From assembly GCF_000691525.1 (NCBI RefSeq), contig NZ_JMDW01000003.1, positions 186,001-250,000 of the forward strand: 64,000 nucleotides of DNA. Reading direction: 5' to 3'. Positions 48,432 to 57,290 of this stretch are shown one piece after another. Made by a program: the position numbers and the translations under genes. Each line of letters begins with the position of its first letter. Position 1 is the first letter of the stretch. The notes below the pieces were generated by a model. The model did no database searches and had not been told where the DNA came from. It saw only the letters and a program-made list of their open reading frames with translations. The DNA is from Mycolicibacterium neoaurum ATCC 25795. GTDB lineage: Bacteria; Actinomycetota; Actinomycetes; Mycobacteriales; Mycobacteriaceae.

Positions 48432-49247
48432 CTACGGAATCAGCCCGGCCCGGCGCGCCTTCGACACCGCCTCGTGCCGGGTCTTGGTCCCCAGCTTCCC
48501 CGCCGCACTGCGCAGATAGCTCTTCACGGTTTCGGTCTTGAGCGAAAGCCGTTCGGCGGCCTCGGCATTGGTGCAGCCCAACGCGATCTGGGCCAGCACG
48601 TCGATCTCCCGTGGGCTCAGATGGAACTCCGATGCCGCGGGTGCGGACAGTAGTTCGGCCAACCGGTGCAGTTCGGCGGCGGTATCGGTGTCGGCGCCGG
48701 CGGCCAGCGTGCGCAGTCCGGCATACACCTCGCGGATGGTCTCCGGATTCGCCGCGCCGGTCAGCCGCGCTTCCAGAAGTCGCATCCGGCGGTCCACCTC
48801 GTCGCGCACCCGCAGCTCGTGTGCCAGCCGACGTGCCGAGTCCACCATCAGGTCCGCGGCCAACCCGCCGAACGGTGCCCCCGAGCGGTACGCGCCGTAC
48901 AGGATGGCCCGCGCAGATCCGTCGACCACGACGGGCACGGCGAGCACCGACCGGATGCCCTCGGTCAGCACCGGGGCGTCGTAATCGTGGGTGATCGATG
49001 CGGCGTTGCGGTAATCCGACACCGACAATGGCCGTCCGGCGACCATGGTCGCCCCGCCCAGCCCGGAATATGACCGCACCACCAGTCCGCGTAGCCCTGC
49101 GGTCCGGGTGCCGACGAACTCGCTCAACAACAGCGCGTCCTCGTGGACCTCACCGCCGAACAGCACCGGCACATCACCCTCGGCGGCGACCCGGCGGAGC
49201 GCGGCGCGCACGGCGTCGGTGTCGCGGGGACGCAACAGGGACGACAC
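48432..49247 (-). CDS. GAF-LuxR family transcription regulator
   Basis: A 271-residue regulator: a GAF-like sensor (about 20-150: PVLTEGIRSVLAVPVVVDGSARAILYG) and a C-terminal LuxR/NarL helix-turn-helix (LSPREIDVLAQIALGCTNAEAAERLSLKTETVKSYLRSAAGKL). The family in actinobacteria often regulates adjacent fatty-acid or aromatic-compound catabolism. Here it is divergent, by 58 nt, from two acyl-CoA synthetases. GTG start. Confidence 0.9.
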   Translation of the reverse strand: MSSLLRPRDTDAVRAALRRVAAEGDVPVLFGGEVHEDALLLSEFVGTRTAGLRGLVVRSYSGLGGATMVAGRPLSVSDYRNAASITHDYDAPVLTEGIRSVLAVPVVVDGSARAILYGAYRSGAPFGGLAADLMVDSARRLAHELRVRDEVDRRMRLLEARLTGAANPETIREVYAGLRTLAAGADTDTAAELHRLAELLSAPAASEFHLSPREIDVLAQIALGCTNAEAAERLSLKTETVKSYLRSAAGKLGTKTRHEAVSKARRAGLIP

Positions 49248-49305
49248 GGGTATCCCCTCTTCCGGGGGTAGCGGGCGGGTAAGTGTGACCTAGATCCTAG
49301 TCGCC

Positions 49306-51009
49306 ATGAGCATCAACACCGAGCGTTATCGAGCCGCCCGCGACCAGTTGGTGGCCGTGATCAGCGATTACGACAAGGCGGTCGGCACCTTCGAGTGGCC
49401 GCATATCGAGGGCACCTTCAACTGGGCGATCGACTGGTTCGACGTCATCGCCCGCGACAACACGCGCCCGGCACTGTGGATCGTCGAGCAGGACGGCACC
49501 GAAACCAAGATCAGCTTCGCCGAGATGGCGCAGCGTTCCGATCGCGTCGCGACATGGCTCAAGAGCCTGGGCGTCGGCAAGGGGGACCGCGTCATCCTGA
49601 TGCTCGGCAACCAGGTCGAACTGTGGGAGGCCATGCTCGCGGTCGCGAAACTCGGCGCGGTGATCATGCCGACCACCGCCGCGCTGGGCGCCGAGGACCT
49701 CGCCGATCGCATCACCCGCGGCGCGGCCCAGTACGTCATCGCCAACGCCGCCGATGCCGGCAAGTTCGATGCGGTGCCGGGGGAATACACGCGGATCAGC
49801 ATCGGGCAGGTGGACGGCTGGCACTCCTACGCCGACGCCTACGCGGTGACCCCGCAGACCTTCGAGGCGGTGACCACGACGGGTGACCCGCTGCTCATCT
49901 ACTTCACCTCCGGCACCACCAGCAAGCCCAAGCTGGTCGAGCACTCCCAGGTGTCCTACCCGGTGGGGCACATGTCGACGATGGCATGGATCGGCGTCAC
50001 ACCCGGTGACGTCCATCTGGCCATCAGCTCACCGGGGTGGGCCAAGCACGCTTGGAGCTGCTTCTTCGCGCCGTGGATCGCCGAGGCGACGATCTTCGTC
50101 TACAACTACAGCCGCTTCGATGCCGCCGAGTTGCTGCACCAGATCCGTCGGGCCGGCGTCAACACGTTCTGCGCGCCACCGACGGTATGGCGGATGCTCA
50201 TCCAGGCCGATCTCGGGCCCAAGCCCGACGGCCTGCGCGAGATCCTCGGCGCCGGCGAGCCGCTGAACCCCGAAGTCATCAGCGCCGTCGAGCGGGCGTG
50301 GGGACTGACCATCCGGGACGGCTTCGGGCAGACCGAGACCACCCTGCAGATCGGCAACACCCCCGGCCAGCCGGTGAAACCCGGTTCGATGGGCCGCCCG
50401 ATGCCCGGTGTGCCGGTGGTACTGGTCGATCCGCTGACCGGTGATCAGGCCGACGAGGGGGAGATCTGTCTGGATCTCGTTGCCAGACCGCTGAATCTGA
50501 TGACCGGATACCTCGACGATCCGAAACGCAACGCGGCGGTGATGGCCGACAGCTACTACCACACCGGTGATGTGGCCAGCCGTGACGCCGACGGGTACAT
50601 CACCTATATCGGGCGCACCGATGACGTCTTCAAATCCAGTGACTACAAGGTGTCGCCGTTCGAACTGGAAAGTGTGCTGATCGAGCATCCCGCGGTGGTG
50701 GAGGCCGCCATCGTCCCGCAGCCGCATGAGACCCGGCTGGCCGTACCGAAAGCCTATGTCGCACTGGCACAAGGGTGGCCGGCCGATGCCGAGACGGCCA
50801 AGGGCATCATGGAATACGCCCGTGACCATCTGGCGCCCTACCTGAAGGTGCGTCGCGTCGAGTTCTTCGAACTTCCCAAGACCATTTCCGGCAAGATCCG
50901 GCGCGTCGAACTGCGCAGGCGCGAGGATGAGGCGCACAGGTCGGGCAAGCAGATCGCGACCGAGCACCGTTACGAGGACCTCTTGGGCGAGCGAAACGAT
51001 GGGAATTAG
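49306..51009 (+). CDS. Acyl-CoA synthetase, medium-chain/acetyl-CoA synthetase-like
   Basis: A 567-residue ANL-superfamily adenylating enzyme of the MACS type. P-loop-like LIYFTSGTTSKPKLVEHS (~198-215), GFGQTETT (A5), the adenylate-binding YHTGDVASRDADGYITYIGRTDDVFKSSDYKVSP (A7-A8 hinge) and the catalytic Lys in LPKTISGKIRRVELR. It activates a carboxylic acid to its CoA ester; chain length unknown. The N-terminal conserved segment FNWAIDWFDVIA is typical of this group. First gene of a pair. Confidence 0.91.
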   Translation: MSINTERYRAARDQLVAVISDYDKAVGTFEWPHIEGTFNWAIDWFDVIARDNTRPALWIVEQDGTETKISFAEMAQRSDRVATWLKSLGVGKGDRVILMLGNQVELWEAMLAVAKLGAVIMPTTAALGAEDLADRITRGAAQYVIANAADAGKFDAVPGEYTRISIGQVDGWHSYADAYAVTPQTFEAVTTTGDPLLIYFTSGTTSKPKLVEHSQVSYPVGHMSTMAWIGVTPGDVHLAISSPGWAKHAWSCFFAPWIAEATIFVYNYSRFDAAELLHQIRRAGVNTFCAPPTVWRMLIQADLGPKPDGLREILGAGEPLNPEVISAVERAWGLTIRDGFGQTETTLQIGNTPGQPVKPGSMGRPMPGVPVVLVDPLTGDQADEGEICLDLVARPLNLMTGYLDDPKRNAAVMADSYYHTGDVASRDADGYITYIGRTDDVFKSSDYKVSPFELESVLIEHPAVVEAAIVPQPHETRLAVPKAYVALAQGWPADAETAKGIMEYARDHLAPYLKVRRVEFFELPKTISGKIRRVELRRREDEAHRSGKQIATEHRYEDLLGERNDGN

Positions 51010-51021
51010 GCGGCCGGACAG

Positions 51022-52629
51022 ATGAAAAGCTATGACGCGGGGCCCACCACAACCCCTCTCATCGAAGAGACCATCGGCGCCAACTTCGCACGCACGGTCG
51101 CCGCACACCCCGATATCGAGGCACTTGTCGACGTGGCGCAGGGAAAGCGGTGGACCTACCGCGAACTCGACGATGAGGTCGACATCATCGCGCGGGGCTT
51201 GATCGGCAGGGGTATCGCCAAGGGTGACCGCGTGGGGATCTGGTCTCCGAACAGATCCGAGTGGACCATCGTCCAGTACGCGACCGCCAAGATCGGCGCC
51301 ATCCTGGTCAACATCAACCCCGCCTACCGCACACACGAATTGGCCTATGTGCTCAACCAGGCGCAAGTGCGGATGTTGATCTCGGCAACCGAGTTCAAGA
51401 CCAGCGACTACGTCGGGATGGTCGCCGAGGTACGCAAGGAGGCACCCTCGCTGAGCGAGGTGATCTTCCTGGGCACCGACGACTGGGAGGCTCTGCGCGC
51501 CGACGCGGTACCCGCCGGCCGGCTGGCCGAACGTCAAGCGATGTTGTCCAACACCGATCCGATCAACATCCAATACACCTCGGGTACAACGGGTTTCCCG
51601 AAGGGGGCGACGCTGTCGCACCGCAACATCCTGAACAACGGCTTCTTTGTCACCGAGGGCATCAACTTCACCCCCGGCGATCGGCTCTGCATACCGGTGC
51701 CGTTCTACCACTGTTTCGGCATGGTGATGGGCAATCTCGGCTGCACCACCCATGGCGTCACCATGGTCATCCCGGCGCAGGGGTTCGATCCCGGGTTGAC
51801 CCTGGAAGCCGTTGAGGCCGAACGATGTACGGGAGTATACGGCGTACCGACCATGTTCATCGCCATGCAGAACCACCCGAGCTTCGCCGACCGCGACCTG
51901 TCGAGCCTGCGCACCGGGATCATGGCCGGCGCGGTGTGCCCGGTCGAGGTGATGAAGCGTTGCATCAACGAGATGCACATGGCCGAGGTGGCCATCGCCT
52001 ACGGCATGACCGAGACCTCGCCGGTGTCGTGTCAGACGTTGCACGATGACGATCTGGAGCGCCGCACCGCCACCATCGGCCGGGCGCACCCCCACGTCGA
52101 GGTGAAGATCATCGACCCGAACACCGGCGAAATCGTCGAGCGCGGACACCCCGGCGAGTTCTGCACCCGTGGCTACTCGGTGATGCTCGGGTACTGGGAC
52201 GATCCCGACAAGACCGCCGAGGCGATCGACAACGATGGCTGGATGCACACCGGTGACCTGGCGGTGATGCGCGAGGACGGTTACTGCACCATCGTCGGCC
52301 GGATCAAGGACATGGTGATCCGTGGTGGCGAGAACATCTACCCGCGTGAGATCGAGGAGTTCCTCTACACGCACCCCGGCATCGAGGACGCCCAGGTGAT
52401 CGGTGTCCCGGACGCGCGGTACGGCGAGGAGATCTGCGCCTGGATCAAGATGAAGCCGGGTGCGCAACCCCTCGATGCCCCGGCGCTGCGCGCGTTCGCC
52501 GAGGGTCGGCTGGCGCACTACAAGATCCCGCGCTATGTGCATCTGGTCGAGGAGTTCCCGATGACCGTCACCGGCAAGATCCGCAAGGTGCAGATGCGCG
52601 AGGAGAGTGTGCAGATCCTGGGTCTGTAG
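51022..52629 (+). CDS. Fatty-acid-CoA ligase FadD35-like
   Basis: A 535-residue ANL-superfamily acyl-CoA ligase. Motifs: [18 protein letters not shown] (~186-203), [10 protein letters not shown] (A5), [35 protein letters not shown] (A7-A8) and the catalytic Lys in [15 protein letters not shown]. Order and sequence resemble FadD35-type synthetases. It follows the first synthetase by 12 nt, so both are probably under the GAF-LuxR regulator. Confidence 0.92.
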   Translation: MKSYDAGPTTTPLIEETIGANFARTVAAHPDIEALVDVAQGKRWTYRELDDEVDIIARGLIGRGIAKGDRVGIWSPNRSEWTIVQYATAKIGAILVNINPAYRTHELAYVLNQAQVRMLISATEFKTSDYVGMVAEVRKEAPSLSEVIFLGTDDWEALRADAVPAGRLAERQAMLSNTDPINIQYTSGTTGFPKGATLSHRNILNNGFFVTEGINFTPGDRLCIPVPFYHCFGMVMGNLGCTTHGVTMVIPAQGFDPGLTLEAVEAERCTGVYGVPTMFIAMQNHPSFADRDLSSLRTGIMAGAVCPVEVMKRCINEMHMAEVAIAYGMTETSPVSCQTLHDDDLERRTATIGRAHPHVEVKIIDPNTGEIVERGHPGEFCTRGYSVMLGYWDDPDKTAEAIDNDGWMHTGDLAVMREDGYCTIVGRIKDMVIRGGENIYPREIEEFLYTHPGIEDAQVIGVPDARYGEEICAWIKMKPGAQPLDAPALRAFAEGRLAHYKIPRYVHLVEEFPMTVTGKIRKVQMREESVQILGL

Positions 52630-52651
52630 CGCATCGGGAATGATGGGGGAC

Positions 52652-52675
52652 ATGAGCGACGCTTGCGAGCGAATC
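52652..52675 (+). repeat. Short repeat ATGAGCGACGCTTGCGAGCGAATC, copy 2
   Basis: Second copy of the sequence seen at 15568-15592, here without the extra G. It lies between fadD35-like and the rhomboid gene, where it forms the small hairpin CGCT-TGCG-AGCG. Confidence 0.6.
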
Positions 52676-52686
52676 ATCGGGTACAC

Positions 52687-52718
52687 ATGCGGTAGCCGAG
52701 CCTGCGAGGCAACCGCAT
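52687..52718 (+). promoter_or_regulatory. Hairpin covering the ribosome site and start codon of the rhomboid gene
   Basis: ATGCGGTAGCC and GGCAACCGCAT form an 11-bp stem with one mismatch around a 10-nt loop. The 3' arm contains the first two bases of the start codon (ATG at 52717). Folding would hide initiation signals, so it may limit or switch translation. It may also be a repeated element. Confidence 0.55.
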
Positions 52719-53595
52719 GACGTACCCGCAGCAGCCGCCGCCGCCACCGGCGCCGGTCTGCTACCGCCATCCCGGCCGCCCGACCTATGTCTCCTGCACC
52801 CGCTGCGGCCGCTACATCTGCGGGGACTGCATGCAGTCGGCCGCGGTGGGTCACCAGTGCCCGGAATGTGTGGCAGCCGGCGCGGCGACCGTCCGGCCGG
52901 TCCAGGGGCGGTTCGGCGGCAAGGTCGCCGGTGACACCCCGGTGATCACCTACGCGTTGATCGCCGTCAACATCATCATGTTCGTCCTGCAGATGGCGTC
53001 GGGGCGGTTGGAGAACGAGCTGACGCTGTGGCCGCCCGCGGTGGCCGACGGCCAGTACTACCGGCTGGTGACCTCGGCGTTCCTGCACTACGGGATCGCC
53101 CACATCCTGTTCAACATGTACGCCCTGTACGTCATCGGCCCGTCGCTGGAGCGCCTTCTCGGCCGGCTTCGGTTCAGCGCGCTCTACGGGCTGAGTGCCC
53201 TCGGCGGCTCGGTGCTGGTGTACCTGATCTCCCCGCTGAACACCGCCACGGCGGGCGCATCGGGCGCGGTGTTCGGACTGTTCGGTGCGATCTTCGTGGT
53301 GTCCCGCAAGCTCAACCTCGACGTCAAGTGGGTTGTCGGGCTGATTGTGCTCAACGTGGTGTTCACCTTCGCGGCCCCGCTGATCGGTGCCGGTGCCATC
53401 AGCTGGCAAGGCCACCTCGGCGGTCTGGTCGCCGGTGGTCTGGTGGCCGCCGGCTTCGTCTACGCACCGCGCGCGCAACGAAACGTGGTGCAGGCCGCGG
53501 TGGCGGGCGGGCTCCTGGTGCTGTTCGGCGTGCTGATCTGGTGGCGGACAGCACAACTGCTGGAGTTGTTCGGCGGGTATCTGCACCTGAGCTGA
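52717..53595 (+). CDS. Rhomboid intramembrane serine protease with N-terminal zinc finger
   Basis: A 292-residue membrane protease. A cysteine/histidine-rich B-box-like finger (residues ~15-51: C15, H18, C27, C30, C35, C38, H46, C48, C51) precedes about six to seven helices. The rhomboid motifs are HxxxN (H129...N133), the nucleophile Ser182 in GASGAVFG and His233 in GHLGG, giving the catalytic dyad. It cleaves helices of membrane proteins; substrates unknown. Resembles the mycobacterial rhomboid Rv0110 group. Confidence 0.92.
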   Translation: MTYPQQPPPPPAPVCYRHPGRPTYVSCTRCGRYICGDCMQSAAVGHQCPECVAAGAATVRPVQGRFGGKVAGDTPVITYALIAVNIIMFVLQMASGRLENELTLWPPAVADGQYYRLVTSAFLHYGIAHILFNMYALYVIGPSLERLLGRLRFSALYGLSALGGSVLVYLISPLNTATAGASGAVFGLFGAIFVVSRKLNLDVKWVVGLIVLNVVFTFAAPLIGAGAISWQGHLGGLVAGGLVAAGFVYAPRAQRNVVQAAVAGGLLVLFGVLIWWRTAQLLELFGGYLHLS

Positions 53596-53616
53596 GGTGT
53601 GTGCTGAGATTGGTCG

Positions 53617-54264
53617 GTGGCAGATCCAAAACCGGCCGTCGTCGCCAGAGCAATACGGGTCAAGGGCCCGTGGGGTCCGGTCTATGGCCCGGTCGACCTG
53701 GACGTCGACGCCGGTGGCGTGACGGCCCTGATCCATCCGGCCGGTACCGGTCGCACCGCCCTGCTGTTGACGCTGGCCGGGCGGATGCGGGCGCAGTCGG
53801 GCACCATCACCGTCTTCGGGCACAGCGACGCTCGCAAGATCTTCGACGTTTCGGCACTGGCCAATATCGACGCGCTGGACAAGATCGCCGAATCGGTCAC
53901 CGTCGCCGATCTGATCACCGAACAGCTGCGCTGGGACGCACCCTGGTATCGGTTCATCGGGAAGGCCGGCGCATCCGATCTCAGCGCCCTCTGCGCGACG
54001 ACGTTCGGGGATGTGCCGCTGCCCGATATGGGCGCCTATTTCGACCAGGTCGGCGAGCTCAACCAGGTTCTGCTGCGCATCGCGCTGGCCAATACCGGCA
54101 CCCCGCCGCTGCTGGTGGTCGGTGACCTCGACGGCATCACCGACGACAACAACCGCGCGGTGGTGCTGGACCGGCTGATCGCGCTGGGGGAGAACCAGAC
54201 GGTGATCACCGCATCCGCCAATCCTGTTCCCGGCGCCAAAGCCGAGCTGAAAGTGAGTGAGTGA
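53617..54264 (+). CDS. Degenerate ABC-type ATPase partner of the Pip/YhgE protein
   Basis: A 215-residue protein with an ABC-ATPase-like fold in outline: GPVYGPVDLDVDAGGVTALIHPAGTGRTALLLTLAG at the start. The Walker A lysine position is Arg (AGTGRT). No LSGGQ signature is present (NQVLLRIALANTG at that place) and Walker B is LLVVGDLDGITD, without a catalytic Glu. Hence ATP hydrolysis may be lost. GTG start; the stop overlaps the membrane protein gene by 4 nt, so they are likely one complex. Confidence 0.78.
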   Translation: MADPKPAVVARAIRVKGPWGPVYGPVDLDVDAGGVTALIHPAGTGRTALLLTLAGRMRAQSGTITVFGHSDARKIFDVSALANIDALDKIAESVTVADLITEQLRWDAPWYRFIGKAGASDLSALCATTFGDVPLPDMGAYFDQVGELNQVLLRIALANTGTPPLLVVGDLDGITDDNNRAVVLDRLIALGENQTVITASANPVPGAKAELKVSE

Positions 54265-56273
54265 CGATGCTGGCCGGAATGTCGCTGGGCACGGATCTGA
54301 AGCGCTTCTCCCGCGGGGCGATGCCGCGGATCGCATTGGTGACGGTGGTGCTGATGCCACTGCTCTACGGCGCGATGTACCTGTGGGCCTTCTGGAATCC
54401 GTTCGATGCCGTCAACAAGGTGCCGGTGGCGCTGGTCAACGAGGACACCGGCACCGAGGTCGACGGTAAGCCGCTGGACGCGGGCAGACAGGTCGCCGAT
54501 GCCCTGATCAGCTCCGGACAGCTTCAGCTGCACGAGGTTTCGGCCGATGAGGCAGCCGACGGGCTGCGCAGCGGCAGGTATTACTTCACCGTCACCCTGC
54601 CCGAGGATTTCAGCGCCGATATCGCCTCACCCTCGGGCGGCTCACCGCAGCAGGCGCAGATCGACTTCGCCTTCAACGATGCCAACAACTACCTGGGCTC
54701 GATCATCGGGCAGAACGCCGCCCGCGAGGTCATCAATCAGGTCAACGCCAGCATCGGTCAACAGACGGTGGGCACGGTGCTGACGGGCCTGACCGATGCC
54801 GGGGCCGGTCTGGTGCAGGCCGCCGATGGTGCCCAACAACTGGCGAGCGGTAATGCCCAGGCCAACAACGGTGCTCAACGGTTGGCCGCCGGGGCGGGCG
54901 AACTGACCACCGGTCTGGTGACCGCGCGCGACGGGTCGGCACAACTGATGGCGGGCACCCAACAGCTGGCCTCCCGGGTGGATTCGGCGACCGGCCCGTT
55001 GTTGGAGATGCTGGATCGTGTCCATGGGCTGCAACTCGACCCCGACGAGGTGGGCATGCTTGCCCAGCGACTCAGCGCGGCGGTGCGCTCCACCACCGAT
55101 CGGGTGGCCGCGCTGAACATCGATCAGGCGCAGGCCGCGGCGATCGTCGACCAGGCACTCGGCATCCTGCAGACAAACCCTGACCCGACGGTGCGGCACG
55201 CCGGTGACGTCCTGGCCGGTGCGCAACGACTGTTGCGCGACAACGGAATCGATCCCACGACCGATGACGGACTACTCAAACTGCGTGACAGCGCATCCCG
55301 GTTGGAAGGCGAACTCGGCGACCCGAACAGCAAGCTGCGGGTGTTCATCACCCGTGCGCTCAACGGTGGATTGCGCGATGACGTGGCCCGACTGCGCGAC
55401 GGTGTCGACCAGCTGAACAACGGTGCCCACCAGCTCAACAGTGGACTGGTCCAGCTCGCCGCCGGTGGGCGCCAGCTCACCGATGGTGCCGACCAGCTCG
55501 CCGACGGCACGCAGAAACTCGCCGACGGCAGTGCGGAGCTGGCGAGCAAACTCAAAGAGGGCTCGGCCCAGGTCCCGTCCTGGACTCCGCAACAGCGCAC
55601 CGACGTGGCACGCACGATCGCGACCCCGGTGGCGCTGGACCTGCACACCGACAATCCGGCGGCGACCTTCGGCACCGGATTCGCGCCGTTCTTCCTGCCT
55701 CTTGCGCTGTTCATCGGGGCGCTGATCATCTGGATGCTGCTCAAGCCGATACAGTCACGGCCCGTCGTGCACGGGCTCGGCGCCCTGCGGGTGGCGTTGG
55801 CCTCCTACTGGCCCGCGCTGCTGATCGTGGTGTGCCAGGTGGCGGTGATGTACGTCGTGGTGCATTTCGGCGTCGGGTTGCAGGCCAAACACCCGCTGGC
55901 GACGGTGGCGTTCCTGCTGTTGATCGGGGCCACCTTCCTCGCGGTCATCCAGGCCTTCAACGCCGTCTTCGGGGTGTCGGTGGGACGCGTGGTGACGCTG
56001 GCTTTCCTGATGCTGCAACTGGTGTCGGCCGGTGGCATCTATCCGGTGGAGACCACCGCCAAACCGTTCCAGATCCTGCATCCGTTCGATCCGATGACCT
56101 ACGCGGTGAACGGGTTGCGGCAGACCATCGCCGGCGGGGTCGATCACCGGATGTGGATCGCCATCGCGGTGCTCGGTGGGCTGCTGGTCGCCGCGCTGAC
56201 CGCCAGCTCGTGGGCGGCGCGGCGGGACCGGCAGTACACGATGGAGCGGCTGAACCCGCCGATCGAGGTCTGA
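54261..56273 (+). CDS. YhgE/Pip-type ABC-2 family membrane protein
   Basis: A 670-residue protein. One N-terminal helix (about 22-45) is followed by YhgE/Pip signature sequence PVALVNEDTGTEVDG and ALISSGQLQLHEV, a long extracytoplasmic coiled region (about 100-455) with many [A/L]xxGxxQL repeats (for example LNNGAHQLNSGLVQLAAGGRQL), and five C-terminal ABC-2 helices (about 475-655). Related proteins include phage infection protein and the ESX-like EsaA group. It may export a protein or lipid; function unproven. Coupled to the degenerate ATPase gene. Confidence 0.87.
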   Translation: MTMLAGMSLGTDLKRFSRGAMPRIALVTVVLMPLLYGAMYLWAFWNPFDAVNKVPVALVNEDTGTEVDGKPLDAGRQVADALISSGQLQLHEVSADEAADGLRSGRYYFTVTLPEDFSADIASPSGGSPQQAQIDFAFNDANNYLGSIIGQNAAREVINQVNASIGQQTVGTVLTGLTDAGAGLVQAADGAQQLASGNAQANNGAQRLAAGAGELTTGLVTARDGSAQLMAGTQQLASRVDSATGPLLEMLDRVHGLQLDPDEVGMLAQRLSAAVRSTTDRVAALNIDQAQAAAIVDQALGILQTNPDPTVRHAGDVLAGAQRLLRDNGIDPTTDDGLLKLRDSASRLEGELGDPNSKLRVFITRALNGGLRDDVARLRDGVDQLNNGAHQLNSGLVQLAAGGRQLTDGADQLADGTQKLADGSAELASKLKEGSAQVPSWTPQQRTDVARTIATPVALDLHTDNPAATFGTGFAPFFLPLALFIGALIIWMLLKPIQSRPVVHGLGALRVALASYWPALLIVVCQVAVMYVVVHFGVGLQAKHPLATVAFLLLIGATFLAVIQAFNAVFGVSVGRVVTLAFLMLQLVSAGGIYPVETTAKPFQILHPFDPMTYAVNGLRQTIAGGVDHRMWIAIAVLGGLLVAALTASSWAARRDRQYTMERLNPPIEV

Positions 56274-56280
56274 TCCCCGG

Positions 56281-56694
56281 TCAGCGCTGACGCCGCAGTG
56301 CCAGTGCCCCCGGCCCGGTGAACACCAGGAGCGCGAAGATGAAGCTGTACAGCGCCGCGGTCTCGCCGTCGTTGGCGATCGGCCAGAAACCGTCCGGGAA
56401 GTGCTTCCAGAAATAGGCGACGGCCATCACGCCGGAGGAGATGAACGCCGACACCCTGGTGGCGAAGCCCACGGCGATGAGGAGGCCGAACACCACTTCC
56501 AGCACCGCCGCCCACCAACCCGGCCAGGCACCGAAGGTGACCATCGGCCCGTTGGGAAAGGCGAACAGTTTGACCGTGCCGTGCATGGCGTACATCAGAC
56601 CGACGAGGATCCGGAACACGCCGAGGGCCAGCGGGGCGCGGGCGGTCAGCGGATCCTGCAAGCGTGCAACGGCATCGACTGTCGAAGTGGTCAT
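56281..56694 (-). CDS. DoxX family membrane protein, copy 1
   Basis: A 137-residue four-helix membrane protein: VFRILVGLMYAMHGTVKLF, AAVLEVVFGLLIAVGFATR and AALYSFIFALLVFTGPGALALRR. DoxX proteins in mycobacteria take part in thiol/redox stress complexes with SodA and SseA. It is a close paralogue of the next gene upstream and follows it by 43 nt. Confidence 0.9.
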   Translation of the reverse strand: MTTSTVDAVARLQDPLTARAPLALGVFRILVGLMYAMHGTVKLFAFPNGPMVTFGAWPGWWAAVLEVVFGLLIAVGFATRVSAFISSGVMAVAYFWKHFPDGFWPIANDGETAALYSFIFALLVFTGPGALALRRQR

Positions 56695-56737
56695 GGATCC
56701 AGATGTTGGCACGCACGTACCGGAAAGTGGGGGCTAC

Positions 56738-57160
56738 CTACCTGCGGTTGATCGACAGCGCTCCCGGGCCGGTGAACACCAACAGCGCGAAGATGAAGCT
56801 GTACAGCGCGGCGCTCTCGCCGCCATTGTCGATGGGCCAGAACGCTTCCGGGAAGTGCATCCAGAAGTATGCGACGGCCATCATCCCGGAGGCGACGAAT
56901 GCCGCCGCGCGGCTGAAGAACCCGACGGCGATCAACAGTCCGAGCACGATCTCCAGCACGCCGGCCCACCAGTTGGGCCAGGCTCCCAGCGTCGAGGGCG
57001 ACCCGCTGGGGAAACCGAACAGTTTCATCGTGCCGTGCATGGCGAACATGAGCGCGACCAGGATGCGGAACACGCCGAGCACGATCGGGGCGTTGGCGGA
57101 CAGGCGATCATCGACTGCCGGCGTGGCAGGCGTCGTGACGGTGGACTTCGAGATGGACAC
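56738..57160 (-). CDS. DoxX family membrane protein, copy 2
   Basis: A 140-residue DoxX protein paralogous to its neighbour: both share VFRILV.LM.AMHGT.KLF, GLLIAVGF and YSFIFALLVFTGPGAL. GTG start after a purine-rich stretch. Divergent from the two-component system by about 130 nt. The pair probably arose by tandem duplication. Confidence 0.88.
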   Translation of the reverse strand: MSISKSTVTTPATPAVDDRLSANAPIVLGVFRILVALMFAMHGTMKLFGFPSGSPSTLGAWPNWWAGVLEIVLGLLIAVGFFSRAAAFVASGMMAVAYFWMHFPEAFWPIDNGGESAALYSFIFALLVFTGPGALSINRR

Positions 57161-57290
57161 GGGGTCCGCCCCTTTCGGTGGATTGCCAGTTCGGTATGCC
57201 CCCAAGTCTTCTGGCCGGTCGAGCCGCCACCGCCACTCTCATAGACGATTCACATGATCTTTCCCGGCGAACTGCGGCAACAATGGAGCC

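Noticed and set aside
50029-54360. Very long minus-strand open frame (1443 codons) opposite the acyl-CoA synthetases and rhomboid
   Set aside because: Composition is Arg/His/Asp/Val-rich without domains, and the opposite strand has well-conserved enzymes with catalytic motifs. It is a high-GC antisense shadow.
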